Positions 24,357 through 33,383 of a stretch of DNA of 64,000 nt are shown in pieces. The stretch's first letter is position 1. Each line of letters starts with the position of its first letter. The position numbers were made by a program, and so were the translations under genes. This stretch comes from Tyto alba (taxonomy: Eukaryota > Chordata > Aves > Strigiformes > Tytonidae), in contig NW_024881278.1 of assembly GCF_018691265.1 (NCBI RefSeq), positions 8,370,001 through 8,434,000 on the forward strand, read 5' to 3'. The notes beneath the pieces are model-generated. The model saw only the letters and a list, made by a program, of their open reading frames with translations. It did not search any database and was not told where the DNA came from.

Positions 24357-24805
24357 ATGCACTCCACTTCCAGTATGCTGGGAGCGGTGAAAATGGAAGG
24401 CCATGAGCACACGGACTGGAGCAACTACTACGGGGAGCCCGAGGTAAGGAAGGGAGCCGGGGCTCCGCCGCCCCCCACCCCCGGCCCGGCCCGCCCCGCT
24501 CCCCGCCGGGGTCCCCCCCCCGCCGGCCCGGCCCCGGGACGAGATTAACTTTGGCATCAAATACCGAGCCCGGGCGCTGCCTGCTGCGGGCAGGGGCGTG
24601 GGGGCAGCGCGGGTGGGGGGGCTCGGGGGGGCGCGGGGCAGTGGGGTGCTGCCGGGCGGCGGTTCGCTATTTTTTACTTCCCCCCCCCTCTCCACTCCCC
24701 CATTAAAATGTATTTTTTCTCTCTCCGAGGAGGGACGTCCCTGCCCCTTCCTCCAACTCCCCTTTCCAGGACAGATCAGCCGATCCTGCTGCTATCCCGT
24801 CTCTC

Positions 24806-24836
<31 letters not shown>

Positions 24837-25076
24837 CTATATATATCTATATATATTTGTTTTTCATTAACGAGAAAAACAACACACACCCCCCCCACCC
24901 CCCACCCCCGCTCCGGGATTTAACCCTTCCCGCCCCGCGGGGCACGGAGCCCGGAGCTGCAGAGCCTCTCGCCGGCAGCGATCCGGGCTGGGCTGGGGGT
25001 GTCCCCCCACCGCTCCCCGCTCGCCGGGCTGCCCTTGTCCCCGACGGGGCTACTCACCTGCCTCCTCTCCACCCGC

Positions 25077-25108
<32 letters not shown>

Positions 25109-26401
25109 CTCCCTCCTCTCTCTCGCTTGCCCCCGCAGAGCTATTCCTCGGTGAGCAACATGAACGCGGGGCTGGGCATGAACAGCATGAACACGTACAT
25201 GACCATGTCGGCCATGAGCACCACGGCCAACATGACGGCTGCCACCTCCATGAACATGTCCTACGCCAACACGGGCATGAGCCCCTCGCTCACCGGCATG
25301 TCCCCGGGTGCAGGGGCCATGCCCGGCATGGGCTCGGCCGGCGTGGCGGGAATGGGTGCCCACCTGAGCCCCAGCATGAGCCCCATGGGGGGCCAAGCAA
25401 GCTCCATGAACGCCCTGGCCCCCTACACCAACATGAACTCCATGAGCCCCATCTATGGGCAATCCAACCTCAACCGCTCGCGGGACCCCAAGACCTACCG
25501 GCGGAGCTACACGCACGCCAAGCCGCCCTACTCCTACATCTCCCTCATCACCATGGCCATCCAGCAGTCGCCCAACAAGATGCTGACGCTGAGCGAGATC
25601 TACCAGTGGATCATGGACCTCTTCCCCTTCTACCGCCAGAACCAGCAGCGCTGGCAAAACAGCATCCGCCACTCGCTCTCCTTCAACGACTGCTTCCTCA
25701 AGGTGCCCCGCTCCCCCGACAAGCCGGGCAAAGGCTCCTTCTGGACCCTGCACCCCGATTCGGGCAACATGTTTGAGAACGGCTGCTACCTGCGCCGCCA
25801 GAAGCGCTTCAAGTGCGAGAAGCAACTGGCCGCCAAGGACAGCGGCGGGGCAGGTGGCGGGGCAGGCGGCGGGGGCAAGAAGGGGCCCGGGCAGCCCCCC
25901 AGCCAACCCCTGGGGGAAGGCAGCTCCTCGGGGGGCTCCGAGGGCTCAGCCGGCGCCGAGTCCCCGGCCAGCGCCTCGCCGTGCCAGGACCACAAGCGTG
26001 CCCTGGCTGACTTGAAGGGCACGCCGGGGTTGAGCCCCGGGGAACCGGCGGCCTCGCCGGCCCAGCACCTCCTGGCCCCCCCGCACGCCGGCCTGCCCCA
26101 CGACGCCCACCTCAAGCCCGAGCACCACTACGCCTTCAACCACCCCTTCTCTATCAACAACCTGATGTCCTCCTCCGAGCAGCAGCACCACCACCCTCAC
26201 CACCACCACCATCACCACCACAAAATGGACCTGAAGGCCTATGAGCAGGTGATGCACTACTCGGGCTACGCCTCGCCCATGCCCGGTAGCCTGGCCATGG
26301 GGGCCGTAACGAACAAAAACGGCTTAGAGTCCTCCCCTTTAGCTGGAGAGACTTCTTACTACCAAGGTGTGTATTCCCGGCCCATCATGAACTCCTCTTA
26401 A
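24357..26401 (+). CDS. FOXA2: FOXA2 / HNF-3beta forkhead transcription factor (spliced, 449 aa)
   Basis: FOXA2 is a nuclear pioneer transcription factor for endoderm, node/notochord, floor plate, liver and pancreas. The coding sequence joins 24357-24443 (29 codons) to 25139-26401 (420 codons plus TAA) in phase 0. The donor is GAG|gtaagg and the acceptor cccgcag|AGC. Residues 7-29 ([19 protein letters not shown] and on) form the conserved N-terminal activation region. The forkhead winged helix spans about 155-255, with recognition helix [15 protein letters not shown] and wing residues ending [10 protein letters not shown] (248-257). Thr-154 in [10 protein letters not shown] corresponds to the Akt site Thr156 of mammals. 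A Gly/Ser-rich linker follows. Region [20 protein letters not shown], starts at 355 and contains an EH1-like FSINNLM motif for TLE corepressors. A His tract (379-390) and the conserved C-terminus [15 protein letters not shown] complete it. Mammalian FOXA2 is 457-463 aa. Start choice: ATG 24357 gives MHSTSS, matching the long mammalian form; ATG 24375 (A at -3) would give the short form. FOXA1 and FOXA3 are excluded by both termini. Confidence 0.98.
24444..25138 (+). other. FOXA2: FOXA2 intron between coding exons (695 bp)
   Basis: The intron begins gtaagg at 24444 and ends gcag at 25138, and joins codon 29 (Glu) to codon 30 (Ser) in phase 0. It is GC-rich and contains a 24-nt T run (24806-24829), an adjoining ATATATCT repeat to about 24858, and a 30-nt C run (25076-25105). 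The C run lies about 33 nt upstream of the acceptor. The sequence between it and the AG is a good C/T polypyrimidine tract. No other exon is visible inside. Confidence 0.95.
25076..25105. repeat. (C)30 run just upstream of the FOXA2 exon 2 acceptor
   Basis: Thirty uninterrupted C residues sit inside the intron, about 33 nt before the acceptor AG. The opposite strand is G30, which could form G-quadruplexes, and the C strand could form an i-motif. Length is likely to vary between individuals or to be misread in assembly. Confidence 0.95.
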
Positions 26402-27225
26402 AAGGGGCGAGGGGAAAACCTCCCCTGGCGAGGGGGAACAGCCCCCTGTACCCCCGCACAGCCCCCCTAGCAGAGCGATGGACTATGAACGCTGTTGAGC
26501 ACGGTACATATACATATATATATATATATATTTTTTTTTTTTAATTTTTTTTTTCCACTGGCTCCAGATGTTTGCATCCATTTGGGAAACACCAGCCGTG
26601 TGTCTCGCAAGCATCTCGGCCCACGCCAAGGGCAGGCGTGTTGGTCATCTCCCCCTCCCCGGCCCAAAGCCACCCATGCCCAGGGGGGGCTGCGATTCCC
26701 TTAATTTGCCTTGTGGGGTGGTTTGTTTTGATGGGGAGGGGTGGGTTGGGGACGAGGGGATGGGGAGAGGGGGGGTTTATGTTTGGCTTATTTTTTTTTT
26801 TTTCGTTGTCGTCATTGCAAGGAGGTATAAATATATCTATTTTTTTGTGTGGAAGTGACGGGGAAAAAAAAAAAAAACAACACAACAAACTACAAACAAA
26901 ACGAAACCCTCCTTCATTGTGAAACCCATGCTAGTTTTGAATCTGAGGACCAAAAGTCTTGTAACATTGTAAAAAGGGGGAAAAGAGGGGGTAAAAAAAA
27001 AAAAAAAGAGGAAAAAAACTACGAAAAAAAATTAAAAAAAAAAAAAAAAAAAGGGCAGGATAGATCGTTGTAATTGAAACAAACGCTTGATGTTACCGGG
27101 AGAGTAAACTACTTGGATCTGATTAATTTATCGTTTCTGTATGCTTTATTTATGGCTTATAAATGTGTATTCTGGTAGCGACTAGCCAGATTTTCACAGA
27201 ACTCTATTAAAGTGTTATTGGCGGT
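26402..27225 (+). other. FOXA2: FOXA2 3' untranslated region
   Basis: This runs from the stop codon to the predicted cleavage site, about 820 nt. It holds a (CATATATA)n/T-rich patch (26508-26552), T- and A-rich runs near 26790, 26863 and 26994-27052, and a terminal AU-rich block (27130-27215, TTATTTATGGCTTATAAATG and neighbours) that reads like a conserved mRNA 3' end. The AU-rich elements may affect message stability, which is inference. Confidence 0.8.
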
Positions 27226-27232
27226 TTTTTTC
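27206..27232 (+). terminator. FOXA2: FOXA2 polyadenylation signal (ATTAAA) and GU/U-rich downstream element
   Basis: ATTAAA at 27206-27211 is followed by GTGTTATTGG and a T7 run at 27224-27231, a typical signal plus downstream element. Cleavage would be about 10-20 nt after the hexamer. It lies about 805 nt after the stop codon, in keeping with a FOXA2 message of this class. Confidence 0.8.
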
Positions 27233-28560
27233 CCCTGCATCTCTGTTCCGCCGGGACTCGCCCGTCTCCGCCGCCGGACCCCCTCGTCGCCCCCGCCATC
27301 CCCGGCCGGGCCGCCCCGACGGCGCGGCGGTGCCGGCCCGCAGCTCCTGCCGCTTTCCCTCGGGGGGGGGGACTCGCCCCGGTGGGAGGGGGGGGCGTGA
27401 AGAGGGGCGGACCCGAAGGGTCGAGGAGCCGGTGTACCCCCTTAAAACTTGGGGGTCTGGAGCGGGGAGAGTAAAAAACTCCCTGCACGGGACTCTGGAC
27501 GGCACGGCTGCGGGAGCTCTCGCCCCGCAATTACCGGGCAGCGTTAATTGGGGGGGGGGGGGGTGGGGGGCGAGGGGGGGACAGGAGGGGCCGTGGGGGT
27601 GGATTGGAGGACGGAGAGGCAGCGCATCCCGGGCCGGGCCGGGGGGACACCGCGGTACCGAGGGGATAAACCGGCGGCGAAAAAAACAGAGTTTTTTTAT
27701 TTTGCCTTTCAACACCTCACGGCCCGGCCCCGGGAGCGGAGCCCTCCGGCCGCCCCACCGACACCCCCGGCCTTATTTTCATTTATTTCCTCCCCCCTCC
27801 CCGCATCCCTACCGTAAATACCCTGCCCGTCTTCCCAACCACTTGTTGTTTTTCCCACGCGTTTACGGCACTCATAGATGTTACTTTCCGAAATAACATT
27901 CAAATCCTTCTTAAAATTCCGCATTGTCCGCGGGAAGAGAAAAGGGGAGAAGGAGAGAGACAAGGGGGGAGGGAGGGGAAAGAGAAAAACAACAAAAAAA
28001 AAAAAAAAAAGAAAAACACCCAACCCCGTCCCAAAAACAAAACAGGGATCCAGCCAGAAATCTGTCCGTCTCTATACGGCAAGGACACACACGTTGTGAA
28101 CCAAGGCATGCAATGTGTTTCATTAGCACATAAAAGGCTCCCGCGGGGAAGAAGCACGGGCGTGGGGGTGCCGCCGGTTTGGGGAGAGGGTGGCGGGCGC
28201 TGGCCGTGTCCCCCGACGCCCCCCCCCCGGCCGCTGCTCCCCACCGCCCCGGCCCCGCAAGGTGCCGTTTGCATCCCGCTCCAGAAGCAGGTCTTTCCCC
28301 CACCTCGCTTTTTTTTTTTTTTTTTTTTTTTTTAATTTTTTAAAATTTATTTTCCTCTTCCTCTGGCCTGCTTCGCGCTGAATGCAAGGATGGGGACTTG
28401 AGGAGGGGGAGAAAAGATAAAAATCCCCACGCTAGACGTTATTTTTTTTTTTTTTCCCTGGCATTTTTCTGTGTCCCCCTCCCTACACAACTCGCCCTCG
28501 CCCTCCCCCAGCCTTGCTGCAAGTGCATTCTGCCCCTGCCGGTTTAAGCAACCGTGATCT
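27233..28560. other. FOXA2 3' flank: CpG-rich block then A/T-rich simple sequence
   Basis: 27233-27760 is CpG-rich with G runs (27549-27566). 27930-28020 is purine-rich and ends in an A18 run. A T-rich tract lies at 28311-28350 and a T15 run at 28441-28455. No gene is supported. Confidence 0.6.
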
Positions 28561-28564
28561 GTGA

Positions 28565-28582
28565 ATAAACAAAGTCAGTAAA

Positions 28583-28586
<4 letters not shown>
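28565..28586 (-). promoter_or_regulatory. Tandem forkhead sites 3' of FOXA2
   Basis: ATAAACAAAG (28565-28574) and GTAAACAAA (28578-28586) are two near-perfect forkhead sites in the same orientation 13 bp apart, immediately before an A33 run (28584-28616, which overlaps the end of the second site). They lie 1.36 kb after the poly(A) signal. Binding by FOXA2 itself or another FOX factor is inferred. Confidence 0.45.

Positions 28587-28616
<30 letters not shown>
28584..28616. repeat. (A)33 run
   Basis: Thirty-three consecutive A residues directly abutting the tandem forkhead sites. Confidence 0.95.
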
Positions 28617-28619
<3 letters not shown>

Positions 28620-28639
28620 AGAAAAAGGGGGGGAAATCT

Positions 28640-28880
28640 AGATCCAAATTCCAGGAGGGTAAACTTTCAACACCACGTCATACTTCAGCAAATTTACACA
28701 GATATTATATTGCGTCCCTTTCCTTCCCCCCCCCAACCCCCCGCTCTCCTTTTGAGCCATTGTGCTTAACTGAATTTTATAAAGCTGATCGATATCTTGG
28801 TAAAATATTCATTTTTAAACTAGCGGGCAGCGAAATCTTTGCTTTGTGCTAAAGTCAACAGTAGCACAGTTTCAGCTCCA
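28640..28880. promoter_or_regulatory. Candidate conserved non-coding element 3' of FOXA2
   Basis: This is a non-repetitive block of moderate AT content, interrupted by one C-rich patch. It includes ATTGTG (SOX-like), TGATCGATATC (Onecut/HNF6-like ATCGAT core at about 28788) and AAAGTCAACAG. It lies between simple-sequence DNA and a CpG island, the usual look of a constrained element. No alignment was possible. Confidence 0.35.
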
Positions 28881-29108
28881 ATAAATGCCGGGATGCTTCC
28901 AGCTCCCGCAGAGCCGGGCCGGCGGCCGGGGCGCAGGTAGGTGACACCCGCCGCTCCTTCTCCTGCTTCTCCTTCTATTTTAACTCCCACCTTCAGCTTC
29001 TCTTCCATCCCTCCTCCTCCTCCTCCTCCTCCTGAGCTCGCCTTGGAGCCGGAGGGGAGAAGAGCGGGGCGAGGGAAGCGGCCCGGGGACCGCGGGGACC
29101 GGGACGGG

Positions 29109-29172
29109 GATGGAGGGATGGAAGGAAGGATGGATGGAGGGATGGAGGGATGGAGGGATGGAGGGAGGGAAA
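29109..29172 (+). repeat. (GGATGGAG)n / (GGAT)n tandem repeat
   Basis: This is a run of GGATGGAGGGATGGAAGGAAGGATGG-like units about 64 bp long, purine-only apart from its T. A related GGATGGAGGGATGCAG array lies 2.8 kb further on at 31961. Confidence 0.9.
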
Positions 29173-30139
29173 GATGCTCCCTGCCGCCTCGCCCCCGCGT
29201 TTTGGGGGGGTCCTGACCCCACCGCTCCTCTCCCAGCCGAGGAGCCGTTTTGAGTAGGGAAAAGCGCGACGGCGAGGAGGGGAGGGGAGAAAAGACGGTG
29301 TTATTTGGGGGTGCGGGGGGCGCAGCCCGTGGGGGAGCGGGGTACTGCGGGGGCTGGGCCGGCTCGCAGCGCCGTTTCTGCCCGGTTCAGCCCCAAAAAA
29401 CCTTGCAGAGGGGGCGAGTCGTTGTGGCTGGGGCGGAGGAGGGTGGGCGAGGAACGCGAATGCGCGGGGCCAGACTCCCGCCCTTCTCCCGCTCCTCCGA
29501 GCCGGACGCTCGGTTTTCACCTTTATTATTATTATTATTTTGTTTTTACCTTTTATTTCACCCTCTTCCACCCTCTTTCCCCCCCGTTGTGCTCCCCGGG
29601 TCCGTGACACTCTTTTGTTTCGGGCTGGGAGCGACCACGCCGTGTCCACTCTGCGAAGGGGCGTTTCTCCCGTGTCCGTGACACCGGCAAAGCGCCGCTG
29701 CCCTTGACACTGCCGGTGCCGGCGGCCAGGACCCGGCCCGGCTTCCTGCACCCGCGTGGGCAAAAAAAACATAAGGGGAGAGGAAAAAAAAAATTTCCTC
29801 TCGCCCGCATTTCCTTGATACAGGGGAAATCGGGAGTTTTGGCGGGGACGGCGGCCCTTCCCGAGGCTCGCCCGCTCTACACGCCCGCAGCGGACACGGA
29901 CACGAGTGGCATTGCCCACGCTGGGGAGAACCGAGGCGGCGGCCGGCGGGATGCTTCCCACGGGGGCTGTAGGGCCCAGGGAAGTTGCGGGGGGACACGG
30001 CCGCGGGGCCGGGTCCTCGCTCCGATGGCAGCCGTGGGCCGCTGTCTCCGAGCCCGGGAAGGCGAGGGCAGGCGCGGGTGGGTGCGTGTCCCCGCGTGTG
30101 TCCCCGCTGCTGTGACAGGTTACATCTCCCCGGCAAGAG

Positions 30140-30260
30140 GGGAAGGCGCACGGCGGCTAATGGGCTCTCAATAATTCATAACAGCCCGGCCCGCTCGTAA
30201 TACAGCTCTACACGCTCGCCAATTACTTGTCATTAAACGCCTGTCGCCCGCGCGGGGAGG
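30140..30260. promoter_or_regulatory. Candidate regulatory block with homeodomain motifs
   Basis: An AT-richer insert in CpG-rich DNA carries CAATAATTCATAAC, CCAATTACTTG and TCATTAAACG. These include ATTA cores near 30170, 30220 and 30231. Constrained islands often look like this; support is compositional only. Confidence 0.3.
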
Positions 30261-30350
30261 GGGACGCGAGTGGGAAGGGCCCAGCCCCGGCCCCGCGGCA
30301 TCCCGGAGCATCCTTTCCCGGGGGGCACCGAGCCGTTTCCCCGTCTAAGA

Positions 30351-30919
30351 GCGGGGCAGCTCCGTTTCGGCCGTTAATTCCCTCCCCCCCAAAACAGCTT
30401 TATTTTTCGGGGGGACCGAGCGGGTCGCTTTCCGTCACTTTTTTTTTTTTTTTTTTTTTTTTTTCCCCGACTTCCCATCCGCGAGGGGGAAAAAGCACTT
30501 CTTTTGATTATTCGAGCCCCCTTAATGACATGCAGCGATGGCTCCAAAGACATCAAAGCACAAAGAAGATGGCACAGCCAGCGGTTTGGTGGGGTCGCCC
30601 TGCGCTAGCCACGCTGGGCAAAGGAGGGCTCGCTGCCCTCGCCCCAACGCCCCCCCCGGCCCCCCCCCCTCCCCCCGAGCCTGCAGCCTGCCCCGGTAAC
30701 GGCGGTACGGGCAGCTGCCGGCCCTGCCCGCGCCCGCCGGCGGGATTGTCGGCAAAACTGCATTTATTGATGATCTTTAAAAAAAAAAAAAAAAAAAAAA
30801 AGAAATCCAAAACAAAACACCCAACCCAAAGCAACAACGAAAACAAAAAAATTCCAAAAAACAACACCACCACCACCACCCCCCCCAAAAAAAAAAAAAA
30901 AAAAAAAAAAGAACCAGCA
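30351..30919. repeat. Homopolymer-rich spacer before the putative enhancer
   Basis: T25 (about 30440-30464), A22-24 (about 30778-30801), AACACCACCACC/C7 sequence and A24 (about 30887-30910), with C-rich DNA between. No coding sequence. The frames here give Lys- or Phe-rich artefacts. Confidence 0.8.
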
Positions 30920-31290
30920 CCGGACAACTCGGGGGTGAGATGAGTCTAATTATTGCTAGTTCTAAAAAGAGCTGGAACACCCAAGTAGGGCTTAACTCGT
31001 CTCCTGGGAGACTGATGGAGACCTATTTTACAAGCTGTAATTCTGCTTTAGACTATTGCAGGCTAAAGGCAGTTCACACTATCCTCTTTCTTCTAGAAAT
31101 AGTCCTAATCCTATATTTCGGTCGGGTAAAGTCCGCTTCTGCCCCGCACTAGATTAATCCAGAAACCACATAAAACCAGGTAGGGAAGAGGATGGAAAAA
31201 AGGGGAGGAGGAAAAAAATCATTCAAAGTTTGTTACCTCTGCCCTGCCTAACTTTCAAAAGAGTAAATATTAAAGGATGATGCAGAGTCT
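30920..31290 (+). promoter_or_regulatory. Putative FOXA2 floor-plate enhancer (Gli site plus homeodomain site)
   Basis: This is a compact non-repetitive block between long A runs and a CpG-rich stretch, about 3.7 kb past the FOXA2 poly(A) site. It contains GAACACCCA (30975-30983), the Gli-binding sequence described for the mouse Foxa2/HNF3beta floor-plate enhancer. A TAATTA homeodomain core lies 23 bp upstream (30947-30952), and a bicoid/Otx-type GATTAATCC at about 31150. The mouse enhancer also lies in the 3' flank and needs Gli plus cooperating sites. Orthology is inferred from motif, context and position, without an alignment. Confidence 0.7.
30975..30983 (+). promoter_or_regulatory. Gli transcription-factor binding site GAACACCCA
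   Basis: This is an exact nine-base match to the Gli site used in classical Shh reporters derived from the Foxa2 floor-plate enhancer. It differs at two positions from the canonical GACCACCCA. A nine-mer is expected about 0.5 times by chance in both strands of this window, so its weight comes from the location and the neighbouring homeodomain site. Confidence 0.7.
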
Positions 31291-31848
31291 GCCGGCTCCT
31301 TATTTACGGGACAGCTTCGTCGCCAGTGGAGCTAAAAACGGGGCTTTGGGGCCGGCGGGTTTCGGGAGGAGAGGAGTTTGGGTTTATTTTTTCTCTCTCT
31401 CGCTGCGGTCGTTTTCCAGGCTCGGGCTCTCACGGTGGCGAGCGAAATATTTATCCTTTCCCGACGGAGCCGGGGAGCAGGGGGGAAGGTGAATTTGGTA
31501 GGTAGTTATTTTTATTGGGAAAATAATAATTAAAAAAAAAAAGAAAAACAAGAAAAGGAAAAAAAAAATCCCGAACCAGCAAACTAGACCTTTCGCAGTC
31601 TCGGCCGGACACCGCAATCAGTTTTTTGTTTTGTTTTGTTTTATTTTTTTCCCCAATTGTTCTTTAAGTACCGCTTGTGTCCCGGGGGGGTCGGGCTGTC
31701 CCGAGAGACACAGGGTCTGCGGAGCGCCCCTATAAACCCGGGGTTCGGCTCTAAACAACGCGGGGGGAAGGTTTTTTTTTGCCGGTCGGAGGGGTTTGAC
31801 TCGCCATCCTGCCGTGCACTTGAGCAGCCAAGGACATCGCAGGGCAAT

Positions 31849-31870
31849 GGGGGGGGGGGGGGGGGGGGGG
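31849..31870. repeat. (G)22 run
   Basis: Twenty-two uninterrupted G residues on the plus strand in a CpG-rich context, a strong G-quadruplex candidate. Confidence 0.95.
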
Positions 31871-31960
31871 CTGCCCGGGCAGAGCCGGGGGTGCGGATCG
31901 GGCCCGGGAGAGCGGGAAAAGTTGTATCGAGCCCGGGACGTTATTTTGGGCGGGTGAAGG

Positions 31961-32057
31961 GATGGAGGGATGCAGGGATGGAGGGATGCAGGGATGGAGG
32001 GATGCAGGGATGGAAGGATGCAGGGATGGGGGGATGCAGGGATGGAGGGAAGGATGG
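31961..32057 (+). repeat. 16-bp minisatellite, about six copies
   Basis: The unit GATGGAGGGATGCAGG repeats at 31961, 31977, 31993, 32009 (one change) and 32025 (one change). A degenerate sixth copy at 32041 runs into GGATGGAAGGACGG. It can be read as a short Gly/Asp/Met-rich peptide, but there is no evidence of coding. Confidence 0.95.
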
Positions 32058-32589
32058 AAGGACGGACAGCGGTTTGTTCAGCCGCTGCTGCCCTCAGGCC
32101 GTAGGGCTCCGGGGCGGCGCGGGCGAGCCCAGTAGCGGCCCGGGCGAGCTTGGCAGAGGCCCGGGCAGGGCTAATGCCAAGGGCCCCGAGCGGGCCGGGA
32201 AACCGGCGGGAGGGCGCGGGGCTCGGCTGGCGGCGGGGGGGGGGGGGGACGGGGACGGGGCGGGCGGCGGCTCCGCCGGGCCGTTATGTTTGCAGGTGCA
32301 GCCGGGCGTGAAATTGCATGAAAAAAAAAAAAAAAAAAAAAGTTTTTTTAAAAAACGCAAATGACACGGAGGCGGCTCCTCGGGGGGAGCCGCTGGAGCG
32401 GGGCCGGGGAGGGGGCGGCTGCTCCCACCCCCACCCCACCCGAGGCGGGGGTTTCGTTTGCACACGCGTGTGCACTGGTGTGTGCCGGGCCGCGTCCCGC
32501 CGCGGGGACGCCGCAGCCCGCGGGCTGGCGCGCAGGCAGCGCGGGCAGGGGACCGCTCTCCGTGTCTCCGTGTCTCCGTGTCGCACGGG

Positions 32590-33383
32590 CTCTTTTTCCC
32601 TTTCTTTCCGTTCTTTCATTTTATTTCATTTTTTTTTTCTTTTTTCCTTTTCCTTTTTTCCATTTCTTTCATGGTTTTTTCCCGTTTTTTCTATTTATTT
32701 CCCGATCTTTTTATTTCCTTCCACCTTTTTTCCCTTTCCTCTTATTTATTTTCCTTTCTTTCTTCTTCTTTTAATTTCTTCCCCCCTCTTCCCCATTTCT
32801 TTTATTTATTTTTCATTTCGTTCCCCCTTTTCAGTTTCTTTATTTTTCCCCCTCCTTCTTGCTCTTTTTCCCTTTGTCTTTTTTCTTTTCTTTCATTTTT
32901 TTTTCCCGTTTGTTCCCCTTTTTTCAGTTTTTTTTATTTCATCCATTGCCTTTCCCTCCCTTTCTTTTTTTTTTTTTCCCCCCCATTCTTTCCCTTTTTT
33001 CAGTATATTTCCTCTTTTTTTTTTTCCAGTTTATTTTTCTTTATTTCTCTTTTCTCCCTTTCTTTAATTTTTTCCCTTTCTTTCAATTTTTTCAGTTTCT
33101 TTGCCTTCCCCCCTTTCTTCCCCACTTTCTTTAATTTTCCCTTTCATTCCCTTTTCAGTTTCTTTCCCTTTTCCATTTTTCATTCCCCCCCTTTTTCTCT
33201 TTTCCCTCTTTCTTTCCCTTTTCCCCTTCCTTTCCTTTTTTCCCATTCTTTTTTTTTTTTTTTAGTTTTGTTCCTTTTCCCCCTTCCTTTCCCTTTCCCC
33301 CTCTTTCTTTCCTTTTTCTCCTTTCTTTCCCTTTTCCCCCTTTCATTCCCTTTTCCCCCTTTCATTCCCTTTTCCCCTCCCTG
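32590..33383 (+). repeat. Polypyrimidine (C/T) tract of about 795 bp
   Basis: Nearly 800 bp composed of T and C at roughly 90 percent, with blocks such as TTTCTTTCCCTTTTCCCC and a near-perfect 20-bp duplication near 33343-33382. The complementary strand is purine-rich. The long open frames here simply translate to Phe/Ser/Leu/Pro or Lys/Arg/Glu/Gly and are artefacts. Such tracts can form triplex (H-DNA) or R-loops. Confidence 0.95.

Larger units (their letters stand above)
22240..26130. promoter_or_regulatory. CpG island covering the FOXA2 promoter and coding exons
   Basis: CpG dinucleotides and G+C are dense from about 22.24 kb through the promoter, exon 1, the intron and much of exon 2, unlike the flanking DNA. 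The stretch between 22.24 and 23.97 kb has no supportable exon. It carries many G/C runs, for example C19 at 22797-22815, G19 at 23728-23746 and G13 at 23830-23842. Developmental regulators commonly sit in such long unmethylated, Polycomb-target islands, a family-level expectation not shown here. Confidence 0.85.
28900..30350. promoter_or_regulatory. Second CpG-rich island, possible lncRNA promoter 3' of FOXA2
   Basis: CpG-dense DNA starts about 1.7 kb downstream of the FOXA2 poly(A) site. I find no protein-like reading frame of recognisable family here. In mammals the lncRNA LINC00261/DEANR1 begins a few kb downstream of FOXA2 on the same strand, often from CpG-rich DNA. By position this island is the best candidate for an equivalent start. 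That is inference; no exon structure can be read. Confidence 0.4.
31300..32590. promoter_or_regulatory. Third CpG-rich block 3' of FOXA2
   Basis: CpG-rich DNA with a T/A-rich interruption at 31500-31680, the G22 run, the 16-bp minisatellite and a 21-nt A run at about 32321-32341. No recognisable protein is encoded. It may be a promoter- or enhancer-associated island. Confidence 0.4.

Noticed and set aside
24920..25906. Long minus-strand open frame (328 codons) opposite FOXA2
   Set aside because: It is antisense to the GC-rich FOXA2 exon, where biased codon use leaves a frame open. Its translation is Gly/Val/His/Ala-rich and resembles no family.
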